Below, one piece after another: positions 7,306-13,053 of a DNA stretch of 13,053 nucleotides. The stretch covers positions 1 to 13,053 of the forward strand of contig JADHOU010000019.1 in the NCBI GenBank assembly GCA_016778825.1. Direction: 5' to 3'. The translations under genes and the position numbers were made by a program. Position 1 is the stretch's first letter, and every line of letters starts with the position of its first letter. This stretch comes from Candidatus Puniceispirillum sp. GTDB taxonomy: Bacteria; Pseudomonadota; Alphaproteobacteria; Puniceispirillales; Puniceispirillaceae. Below the pieces are notes generated by a model, which saw only the letters and a program-made list of their open reading frames with translations, was not told where the DNA came from and did not search any database.

Positions 7306-8397
7306 ATGTCTAGCGGACAAAAACAACCTAAATCCCTGAAATATAGTGACGCTGGTGTGGATATTGATGAAGGCGATGCGCTGATTGGGGATATTGCCCC
7401 GCATGCAAAACGTACAAAACGCGCTGGTGCCAGCACCGACCTTGGCGGGTTTGGCGGTCTGTTTGACACCAAGGCAGCCGGTTTCCATGATCCCATTTTG
7501 GTTGCAGCCACCGATGGGGTTGGCACCAAATTGGAACTTGCCAAAACCACCGGATTACATCGCGGCGTTGGCATTGATCTTGTTGCCATGTGTGCAAATG
7601 ATATCTTGGCTCAAGGCGCAATGCCGCTGTTTTTCCTTGATTATTTTGCCACAGGAAAATTGGAACGCGATATGGCTGTTGAAGTCATTGCCGGCATCGC
7701 CGATGGTTGTGTCGAGGCCGATTGTGCCCTGATTGGTGGTGAAACAGCCGAAATGCCGGGCATATATCCAGCTGGCACCTATGATCTTGCCGGTTTTTGC
7801 ATTGGCGCGGCTGAACGCGGCACATTATTGTCACCCAGTCAGCCAAAATCGGGCGATGTGGCGATTGGTCTTCGGTCATCAGGCGTTCATTCCAACGGCT
7901 TTTCACTGGTTCGCAAAATCATTGAAATATCAGGTGCCGCACTTGATGCGCCAGCCCCCTTTGCTCCTGATCAAGGAAGTCTTGGCGCACAATTGATGGC
8001 ACCGACCCGCATTTACCAAAAGGCAGCGGCAACCGCGCTTGCGACGGGCGGTGTCAATGGCATTGTTCATGTGACTGGTGGCGGTCTTATCGAAAACCCG
8101 CCGCGCGTCTATGATGACACGCTAGCATTCACGCTTGATTGCGCTGCCGCACCTTTACCGCCGGTATTCGGCTGGCTTCGAGACCAAGGCCGGATGGAAC
8201 TTTTTGAACTGGCGCGCACATTCAATTGTGGAATCGGCCTGATCATCTATGTCGAGGCCGATAAGGCCGATTCTGTGCTTCAAGCCTTGAAAAATGGTCC
8301 TGAGCCTGACGCCCTGATAATCGGTAAGCTTTTTAGCCGTGATGGCGGTGATTCTGTCATTCTCGAAAATAGCGACCACTGGCTTGAGCAGGCATGA
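7306..8397 (+). CDS. purM: Phosphoribosylformylglycinamidine cyclo-ligase (AIR synthetase)
   Basis: PurM closes the imidazole ring in purine synthesis, converting FGAM and ATP to AIR, ADP and phosphate in the cytoplasm. The 363-residue protein is slightly longer than the usual ~345, with extra residues at the N-terminus before LKYSDAGVDID. Family blocks in order are GGFGGLFD, ATDGVGTKLELA, GIDLVAMCANDI, DYFATGKL, IGGETAEMPGIY, GLRSSGVHSNGFSLVR, HVTGGGLIENPPRV and the C-terminal RDGGDSVIL. All look intact. GAGG lies 5 bases before the ATG. The stop overlaps the start of purN in an ATGA, which implies translational coupling and a shared transcript. The purM-purN pair is conserved across proteobacteria. 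Confidence 0.97.
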   Translation: MSSGQKQPKSLKYSDAGVDIDEGDALIGDIAPHAKRTKRAGASTDLGGFGGLFDTKAAGFHDPILVAATDGVGTKLELAKTTGLHRGVGIDLVAMCANDILAQGAMPLFFLDYFATGKLERDMAVEVIAGIADGCVEADCALIGGETAEMPGIYPAGTYDLAGFCIGAAERGTLLSPSQPKSGDVAIGLRSSGVHSNGFSLVRKIIEISGAALDAPAPFAPDQGSLGAQLMAPTRIYQKAAATALATGGVNGIVHVTGGGLIENPPRVYDDTLAFTLDCAAAPLPPVFGWLRDQGRMELFELARTFNCGIGLIIYVEADKADSVLQALKNGPEPDALIIGKLFSRDGGDSVILENSDHWLEQA

Positions 8398-9074
8398 TCC
8401 GGCTTGCCATTCTCATTTCAGGGCGTGGCAGCAATATGCTGTGCCTTGCTGATGCCATTGAAAAATATCAAATTAATGCCACCATCGCCCTTGTGATCAG
8501 CAATAAGGATTGTGACGGCATTGCCCTTGCCGCAGCGCGGGGGCTTGCAACCAAAGTGGTGAAACGAAGCGATTTTGACAATCGCCTTGCCCATGATGCC
8601 GCCATCGCATCCGCCATCGAAGATTGCCATGCTGATTTTGTGTTTCTGGCAGGCTACATGGCTATTTTAGGGTCTGTTTTTGTTGATCAATTTGCCGGAA
8701 AACTGATTAACATCCACCCGTCATTATTGCCTGCCTTCAAAGGATTGGACACGCATCAACGTGCCATTGATGCTGGCGTTAAAACACATGGCGTATCAAT
8801 CCATCTGGTCAATGCCGCGCTTGATGACGGGCCGTTGATTTTGCAAGCGTCACTGGCGGTCGCAGAAACCGACACTGCCAAGGCGCTTGCTGGCCGCGTC
8901 CTTCAGCTTGAGCATCAAATTTACCCTTTTGTTTTGCTCAACTTGGCCGCGCAGAATGTGACGCTGTTACCCGATGGGGTTATCTGGCATGTAACAACCT
9001 TGGCCGCCGCCCCAACAGAGATGCAAAATGTTTTAGCGCCTTGTGTAATTTGGCCTGAGTGTAATTTGGCCTGA
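8394..9074 (+). CDS. purN: Phosphoribosylglycinamide formyltransferase
   Basis: PurN transfers a formyl group from 10-formyl-tetrahydrofolate to GAR, an early step of purine synthesis. The 226-residue protein starts MIRLAILISGRGSN, the phosphate-binding loop. The catalytic triad is present at Asn106 and His108 (NIHPSLLPAFKG) and Asp144 (LDDGPLI), the same numbering as the well-studied E. coli enzyme. HQRAIDAGVKTHGVSIHLV is also typical. It overlaps purM by ATGA. The C-terminus is altered: a 16-bp perfect tandem duplication (9043-9074) makes the protein end in CVIWPECNLA. With one copy the frame would read CVIWPDGSSHR and stop 7 codons past the junction. The change is far from the active site and should not affect catalysis. 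Confidence 0.96.
   Translation: MIRLAILISGRGSNMLCLADAIEKYQINATIALVISNKDCDGIALAAARGLATKVVKRSDFDNRLAHDAAIASAIEDCHADFVFLAGYMAILGSVFVDQFAGKLINIHPSLLPAFKGLDTHQRAIDAGVKTHGVSIHLVNAALDDGPLILQASLAVAETDTAKALAGRVLQLEHQIYPFVLLNLAAQNVTLLPDGVIWHVTTLAAAPTEMQNVLAPCVIWPECNLA
9043..9074 (+). repeat. Perfect 16-bp tandem duplication at the 3' end of purN
   Basis: GTGTAATTTGGCCTGA occurs at 9043-9058 and again, identical and directly abutting, at 9059-9074. The second copy supplies the purN stop (TGA at 9072-9074); the same TGA in the first copy is out of frame. Because 16 is not a multiple of 3, the two copies are read in different frames. The perfect identity suggests a recent event. Confidence 0.95.
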
Positions 9075-9111
9075 CGGTTCGTCGCATCGGTAAAATCGTC
9101 AAAATGTCCGG

Positions 9112-9140
9112 TTGATTTGCACCGCTTATTCGGTCATAAA
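9112..9140 (+). promoter_or_regulatory. Candidate promoter for the COX subunit IV gene
   Basis: TTGATT (9112-9117) and CATAAA (9135-9140) are spaced by 17 bases and each match four of six sigma-70 consensus positions. They lie in the 149-bp gap after purN, about 84 bases before the small gene. The rest of the gap shows nothing I recognise apart from the ribosome-binding site near 9211-9215. Confidence 0.3.
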
Positions 9141-9223
9141 TCTAGAATGTTTTATATGACGGTATGGGGCGTTGCAGGTCAATCAGCCCATTTGCTCACC
9201 GTTTAGGGGAAAAGGCATTTATC

Positions 9224-9355
9224 ATGGACACAAAATCACTCGACAAGCAGGGCAAGGCGCATCTGCAAATCTATCAAAATTTCATGTTTGCGGCGAAGAT
9301 CAGCGTCATTGCGATCATCGCAACGCTGGTGATCATGGCGGCAACGCTGATCTAG
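9224..9355 (+). CDS. aa3-type cytochrome c oxidase subunit IV, small membrane protein
   Basis: The 43-residue product has a short polar N-terminus with HLQIYQNFMFAAK and one transmembrane helix (about residues 20-43, VIAIIATLVIMAATLI). This is the pattern of the bacterial aa3-type cytochrome c oxidase subunit IV family: a single helix preceded by a His/Tyr/Phe segment. Such subunits sit beside the catalytic core in the inner membrane and are often encoded away from the other oxidase genes, as here. The start is the ATG at 9224, with AAAGG 8 bases upstream; an upstream in-frame ATG at 9164 would add residues unlike the family. The gene is short and easily missed. It is flanked by purN and, convergently, ndk. 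The family call rests on short similarity. Confidence 0.75.
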   Translation: MDTKSLDKQGKAHLQIYQNFMFAAKISVIAIIATLVIMAATLI

Positions 9356-9392
9356 CTTTGAATTTGCCCGATCGGCATCGATCCAGATCAAT

Positions 9393-9421
9393 AAAAAGGT
9401 GGGGTAACACCCCGCCTTTTC
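9393..9421. terminator. Bidirectional rho-independent terminator (COX IV / ndk)
   Basis: AAAAGGTGGGG (9394-9404) pairs with CCCCGCCTTTT (9410-9420) across a 5-base loop, an 11-bp stem with one T-G pair. On the plus strand the hairpin ends in TTTTCT; on the minus strand it ends in TTTTTAT. It lies 38 bases after the COX IV stop and 21 bases after the ndk stop, so it can end both convergent transcripts. It is the only classical intrinsic terminator in the window. Confidence 0.9.
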
Positions 9422-9441
9422 TAATGGTCGTAAATGATGGT

Positions 9442-9864
9442 CTATGATGTGATTTCACATCCGGCAAAGAAGTAAGCGATTTCGATGGCCGCATTTTCTG
9501 GGCTGTCTGAGCCGTGAACCGAATTGGCCTCGATTGATTCGGCAAAATCCTTACGGATTGTGCCATCAGCCGCATCAGCCGGGTTTGTTGCGCCCATGAC
9601 TTCACGGTTAGCAAGAACAGCGTTTTCGCCTTCAAGCACCTGAACAACAACCGGACCAGATGTCATAAAGGCAACAAGGTCGTTATAGAATGGGCGTTCA
9701 GCGTGAACAGCATAAAAAGCTTCGGCTTCGCCTTGTGTTAACTGTTTCCGCTTTTGCGCAACGATGCGAAGACCAGCCGCTTCAAGACGGGAATTGATCT
9801 GGCCGGTCAAATTACGGCGGGTCGCATCAGGTTTAATGATTGAGAAGGTTCTTTCGAGAGCCAT
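9442..9864 (-). CDS. ndk: Nucleoside diphosphate kinase
   Basis: Ndk moves the gamma phosphate from ATP to nucleoside diphosphates through a phosphohistidine and so balances NTP and dNTP pools. The 140-residue protein begins [14 protein letters not shown] and contains the active-site block [10 protein letters not shown] with catalytic His117. [19 protein letters not shown] and REVMGATNP are also typical, and the length is normal. The frame is open upstream to 9969, but the ATG at 9864 is the start: AAGGA lies 6 bases before it and homology starts there. The gene is monocistronic, 157 bp after holC and convergent with the COX IV gene. Confidence 0.97.
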   Translation of the reverse strand: MALERTFSIIKPDATRRNLTGQINSRLEAAGLRIVAQKRKQLTQGEAEAFYAVHAERPFYNDLVAFMTSGPVVVQVLEGENAVLANREVMGATNPADAADGTIRKDFAESIEANSVHGSDSPENAAIEIAYFFAGCEITS

Positions 9865-9919
9865 TATGCATCCTTTGGTTTTACAGGGCATGGCGCACAG
9901 ACACGCCGATTTTTGAGCT

Positions 9920-9964
9920 GGGATATATCCCGCCTTAATACGGCAAGCACCGGCCATGGCACAA
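9920..9964 (-). promoter_or_regulatory. Possible ndk promoter with a palindrome near the start site
   Basis: Read on the minus strand, TTGTGC (9964-9959), 18 bases, then TATTAA (9940-9935) make a fair sigma-70 promoter about 70 bases upstream of the ndk ATG. A perfect 12-bp palindrome GGGATATATCCC (9920-9931) falls where transcription would start and could be an operator. The rest of the 157-bp holC-ndk gap has no recognisable feature and no clear terminator for pepA-holC. Confidence 0.25.
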
Positions 9965-10021
9965 GCCAAAAATCAGTCGCATGGCAGAAAGACCGCCAGC
10001 CATAGCCAAACTGACCCGGCT

Positions 10022-10474
10022 TTAGGCCATCTTATCCCATCCGCCTTGGGCATTTTGAGAAAAATAGCCCAATTTACTGTCGCCGAGGTCCTGCCATTCT
10101 TTCCATTGATCGCGCGCCTGTTGCAATTGCGCATCCGAGCGCCCGTCAAACAGATAGAAACTGCGGGCAATGCCGTCCCATGTTGTTGGCACACTGCCAT
10201 GAAGCAAGAACAGAAATTCCGCCTTTATTGGATTGGCAGCCATATCAGTGGAAATCCAAACATTACAATGCTCAGCGCCATCGGCATCGTCCAGACCATG
10301 GGCAATCCATGATTCGGCATCATGGCTCCAAAGCGCGTCATCGAGGGCACTTGCCGCTGGCATCGGACATAGGATTAAGGCTTTCTTTTTTGCCGCAAGT
10401 GTCTTTTTCAGCAGCATCAAAAGCACCGGCTCTAATTTGGCTTGACCTATTTGATAAAAATCAATCTGCCGCAT
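10022..10474 (-). CDS. holC: DNA polymerase III chi subunit
   Basis: Chi is part of the clamp-loader complex and links DNA polymerase III to single-strand binding protein. The 150-residue protein begins MRQIDFYQIG, then shows a helix-rich LEPVLLMLLKKTLAAKKKALILC, the block LDDALWSHDAESWIAHGL (45-62), VWIST and FLFLLHG, in the order seen in alphaproteobacterial HolC. The family is divergent in sequence, but the LW-x4-SWIPH-type core is clear (here SWIAH). It lies 11 bases after pepA on the same strand with no good ribosome-binding site, so it is probably translated by coupling from pepA. The pepA-holC order is common in proteobacteria. Confidence 0.92.
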   Translation of the reverse strand: MRQIDFYQIGQAKLEPVLLMLLKKTLAAKKKALILCPMPAASALDDALWSHDAESWIAHGLDDADGAEHCNVWISTDMAANPIKAEFLFLLHGSVPTTWDGIARSFYLFDGRSDAQLQQARDQWKEWQDLGDSKLGYFSQNAQGGWDKMA

Positions 10475-10485
10475 AAGCTTTGTTT

Positions 10486-11970
10486 TTACCCATCAGCCTC
10501 ATCGGCCTGCTCCAAAATTTCGGCACCCTGCCAATTATCAATTAACCGATTAAGTAATCGCACGCCGTATCCAGTGCCACCTTTTGGTACAATGGCAGTT
10601 GCCGCGTCCGACCATGCCTTGCCAGCGATATCAAGATGCGCCCATGGGGTTTTCTCGACAAATCTTGCTAGAAAGCAGGCAGCTGTGATCGCACCACCAT
10701 AAGGTCCACCAATATTTTTCATATCGGCAATATGCGATTTCAGCATGCGATCATAGGCTGGCCCCATCGGCATTTGCCAAAGCTTTTCGGTGGTGGCCTC
10801 GCCTGCAGCGACCAATTGTTTGGCCAGATCATCACTATTGGCAAACAGCCCGCCATATTCCTTGCCAAGCGACCCAATGATCGCGCCGGTCAATGTTGCC
10901 AAATTAACCATTGCCTCGGGTTTAAAGCGGGTTTCGGTGTAATGAAGCGCATCGGCCAAAACCAACCGGCCCTCAGCATCGGTATTAATCACTTCAATGG
11001 TCTTGCCCGACATTGCAGTTACAACATCACCCGGACGCTGGGCATTACCATCAGGCATATTTTCAACAAGACCAATGACGCCAACAACATTTTTTGCCAG
11101 TTTCCGGCCAGCAATGGCACACATTGCGCCGGTTACTGCCGCCGCGCCGCCCATATCCCATTTCATATCTTCCATGCCCTTGGCAGGCTTTATCGAAATG
11201 CCGCCCGTATCAAAGGTGACGCCCTTTCCAACAAGGGCAAAGGGCGCTTCATCACCGCCACCTTTCCAATTCATCACCACCATAAAGGAATCGCGCCGGC
11301 TACCCTGCCCGACCCCCAAAAGGGCACCCATTCCCAGCTTTTCCATCGCAGCTTCGTCAAGGATTTCGACCTCAAGGCCAAGCGCGCTAAGCGCTGAACA
11401 GCGTGACGCAAATTCAGCAGGAAACAATTTATTAGCTGGTTCAAAAACCAGATCACGCGCCAAAAACACACCATTAGCAAGCGCCTGTCGATCTTTGATC
11501 AATGCACTATCCGCATTCAACGCATCACCACCAACAGCAAGCTGAACACTGACATCATCTTTGCCTTTATCCGTGAAATAGCTGTCAAAATGATGGGACC
11601 CCAAATTTGCCCCAAAACAAATATCAGCCAGAACAGCATCATCCAATTTATGATCAGGAAGCCAGCCGCACTTTGACGCAGTTCCATTCAGCGCCGAAAA
11701 CAGCTTTCCGCCTAAATTTTCTGCCTCGGTACCCGCCGCCAGCTTGTCACCAGTTCCAATCAGCAAATAGCTGTTTTGATCAGCATAGATCACCAAGCTT
11801 TTGCCAAATTTACCAGTAAATTGTGCCGTTGCCATCGCCGCAATCAGATAGGCGGCAACATCCTTTTCAAGATGCGGAATAATTTCCCCATTTTTGCCAA
11901 TCAAACAAATCGTGGTGAAATCGCCCTTTGGCGCGGTTTTTGCGAAGCTTAGCTGTAATTTAACAGGCAT
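10486..11970 (-). CDS. pepA: Leucyl aminopeptidase (M17 family)
   Basis: PepA is a cytosolic two-metal aminopeptidase, usually a hexamer, that removes N-terminal residues from peptides; in some bacteria it also binds DNA. The 494-residue protein has the variable N-terminal domain (about 1-165) and the catalytic C-terminal domain. Metal and active-site residues are all present: Lys249 and Asp254 (GKGVTFDTGG), Lys261, Asp272 (MKWDMGG), and Asp331, Glu333 and Arg335 in the M17 signature NTDAEGRL. The start at 11970 (MPVKLQLSF) has GGAG 11 bases upstream, a slightly long spacing. It is the first gene of a pepA-holC operon and is divergent from lptF, an arrangement also known in other proteobacteria. 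Confidence 0.97.
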   Translation of the reverse strand: MPVKLQLSFAKTAPKGDFTTICLIGKNGEIIPHLEKDVAAYLIAAMATAQFTGKFGKSLVIYADQNSYLLIGTGDKLAAGTEAENLGGKLFSALNGTASKCGWLPDHKLDDAVLADICFGANLGSHHFDSYFTDKGKDDVSVQLAVGGDALNADSALIKDRQALANGVFLARDLVFEPANKLFPAEFASRCSALSALGLEVEILDEAAMEKLGMGALLGVGQGSRRDSFMVVMNWKGGGDEAPFALVGKGVTFDTGGISIKPAKGMEDMKWDMGGAAAVTGAMCAIAGRKLAKNVVGVIGLVENMPDGNAQRPGDVVTAMSGKTIEVINTDAEGRLVLADALHYTETRFKPEAMVNLATLTGAIIGSLGKEYGGLFANSDDLAKQLVAAGEATTEKLWQMPMGPAYDRMLKSHIADMKNIGGPYGGAITAACFLARFVEKTPWAHLDIAGKAWSDAATAIVPKGGTGYGVRLLNRLIDNWQGAEILEQADEADG

Positions 11971-12003
11971 TGTTTTGTTGTCTCCAAACTATGGGTTTAT
12001 CTA

Positions 12004-12033
12004 GTTAGAACAGGCACCGGCCGTGACTGTCAA
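12004..12033 (-). promoter_or_regulatory. Candidate pepA promoter
   Basis: On the minus strand a perfect TTGACA (12033-12028) is followed after 18 bases by TCTAAC (12009-12004), a four-of-six -10. It would start transcription roughly 25-30 bases before the pepA ATG. A perfect minus-strand TATAAT also occurs at 12072-12067 but lacks a good -35, so a second, weaker start is possible. Confidence 0.45.
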
Positions 12034-12043
12034 TCCGACCGAT

Positions 12044-12073
12044 TTGATCATGCTATAGGTTTTGCCATTATAC
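12044..12073 (+). promoter_or_regulatory. Candidate lptF promoter
   Basis: TTGATC (12044-12049), 18 bases and TTATAC (12068-12073) give a plausible plus-strand promoter about 45 bases before the lptF ATG. Its -10 overlaps a perfect minus-strand TATAAT, so the two directions may compete for polymerase. GGGG at 12109-12112 serves as the ribosome-binding site. Confidence 0.3.
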
Positions 12074-12118
12074 GGCTAATTGTGCTATTGAAACCACTGG
12101 CAATGGATGGGGTCTTGT

Positions 12119-13053
12119 ATGCAGTTTAATCTGTATATTTTCAATCAGCTTTTACGAACCACGCTGGCACTGACATCAGTGCTTGTGGGGATCATTTGGC
12201 TGTTTCAAACAATCCGCATTCTTGAATTGGTGGTGAATCGCGGCGCGGCGGTTGGTGACTTTCTGGTAATGTCGGTTGCATCCATGCCGCTATGGCTAAT
12301 GATCACCATTCCGATATCTGGATTTATTGCCGTAAATTGGGTGTTTAGCCGCATTCTTGCTGATCGTGAATTATTGGTGATGCAATCAATTGGCCTTAGC
12401 CCTCTACAGCTTGCCAAGGCACCAATCGCGCTTGGTATTTTGCTAACGACCTTTCTGGCGGTGAATACTGCCTATATTTTGCCAACATCTTTTGGCGTTT
12501 ATAAAGATCTACAATTCAAATTGCGGAACAGCATTCCAACAATTCTGCTTCGCAACGGCGTTTTTATCGAGGTTGTTGATGATATGACCATGTTCATCGG
12601 ATCGCGTGATGACGATGATATCATGCGCGATCTGTTCATCCATGATGCCCGCATCGCCGACCGGATCATTACAATGACCGCGCAATCGGGGGAATTTATC
12701 GAACGTGATGGCAGCCCCACCCTGATTTTGCAAAATGGCGAACGGTCCGAGCGCAATGCCGAAGGCCAAAGTGGCGCTGTTTTACTGTTTGATACGCATT
12801 CCGTAACCATCACCCGCAATAGCAGCCAACAAACCGAACGCGCAACAATCGATATCAATGAAGACAGCATCAGCAATTTGCTGTCGCCGGATGCCGCCCA
12901 GTCTCCGCAATATTATCTTCATCGGCATGCCGAAGGCCATTACCGCATTGCATCGCCGTGGCTAGGGCTGGGCCTAGCCCTATTGTCAGCCGCCATTATT
13001 TTACGCGGTCAGATCAGACGCGATTTATGGACAAGGCGGGCAAGTCTGAATAT
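12119..13053 (+). CDS. lptF: LptF, permease subunit of the LPS export transporter, 3' end cut by window
   Basis: LptF and LptG form the inner-membrane channel of the LptB2FG ABC transporter, which pulls lipopolysaccharide from the inner membrane and passes it to LptC. The frame is open from the ATG at 12119 to the window end (311 codons), so about 50-70 C-terminal residues are likely missing. Predicted segments are TM1 at about 14-33, TM2 at 54-77 and TM3 at 102-121, then a periplasmic beta-jellyroll-like region (about 122-278) and the next helix at 281-297 (WLGLGLALLSAAIIL). The coupling-helix region carries SRILADRELLVMQSIGLSP (77-95), the most conserved LptF/LptG motif. The periplasmic part includes an acidic run, RDDDD. 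LptF is chosen over LptG because of its place divergent from pepA and because lptF normally comes first; lptG probably follows outside the window. Confidence 0.92.
   Translation, partial: MQFNLYIFNQLLRTTLALTSVLVGIIWLFQTIRILELVVNRGAAVGDFLVMSVASMPLWLMITIPISGFIAVNWVFSRILADRELLVMQSIGLSPLQLAKAPIALGILLTTFLAVNTAYILPTSFGVYKDLQFKLRNSIPTILLRNGVFIEVVDDMTMFIGSRDDDDIMRDLFIHDARIADRIITMTAQSGEFIERDGSPTLILQNGERSERNAEGQSGAVLLFDTHSVTITRNSSQQTERATIDINEDSISNLLSPDAAQSPQYYLHRHAEGHYRIASPWLGLGLALLSAAIILRGQIRRDLWTRRASLN

Noticed and set aside
9865..9969. 35-residue N-terminal extension of ndk
   Set aside because: Homology begins at MALERTF and a good ribosome-binding site precedes that ATG. The extension overlaps the likely promoter.
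10732..11397. 221-codon open frame on the plus strand inside pepA
   Set aside because: It is antisense to a full M17 aminopeptidase with all active-site residues. Its translation shows no domain pattern, and the region is explained by the codon use of pepA.
1..13053. Mobile elements, CRISPR arrays, tRNA or rRNA genes, toxin-antitoxin or defence loci
   Set aside because: No repeat-spacer arrays, transposase or integrase motifs, structured RNA genes or defence-type domains were seen on either strand; nearly all sequence belongs to housekeeping genes.

Overview
The window looks like a piece of an alphaproteobacterial chromosome. It carries housekeeping genes, is densely packed, has roughly mid-range GC, and shows no mobile elements. 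The lineage call rests on four gene families typical of that class: an HdaA-type DnaA regulator, a DUF1849/EipB-like periplasmic protein, a tiny aa3-type cytochrome oxidase subunit IV, and a DUF2066 protein beside hdaA. The base composition and tight spacing would suit a marine, SAR116-like bacterium, but that finer placement is a guess.

Layout, left to right. (1) 1-3188, plus strand: 3' part of rnr (RNase R), rpmG (ribosomal protein L33) and a ROK-fold protein whose kinase motifs are degenerate. (2) 3223-4050, minus: secreted DUF1849/EipB-like protein, divergent from rnd. (3) 4149-5354, plus: rnd (RNase D). (4) 5378-7204, minus: a DUF2066 exported protein followed by hdaA, divergent from purM. 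(5) 7306-9074, plus: purM and purN overlapping by ATGA, two steps of purine synthesis; purN ends in a perfect 16-bp tandem duplication that rewrites its C-terminus. (6) 9224-9355, plus: 43-residue cytochrome c oxidase subunit IV, then a two-way terminator shared with ndk. (7) 9442-11970, minus: ndk, and further upstream the pepA-holC pair. (8) 12119-13053, plus: 5' part of lptF, divergent from pepA, with no stop before the window ends.

The genes serve RNA processing (RNase R, RNase D), translation (L33), replication control and machinery (HdaA, HolC chi), purine and nucleotide supply (PurM, PurN, Ndk), protein turnover (PepA), respiration (COX IV) and the envelope (EipB-like, LptF). I see no phage, transposon, CRISPR, toxin-antitoxin or defence system, and no tRNA or rRNA. 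No gap between genes exceeds 300 bp. The items most worth a second look are the ROK protein with its catalytic residues replaced and the purN duplication. I found no convincing undescribed multi-gene system.
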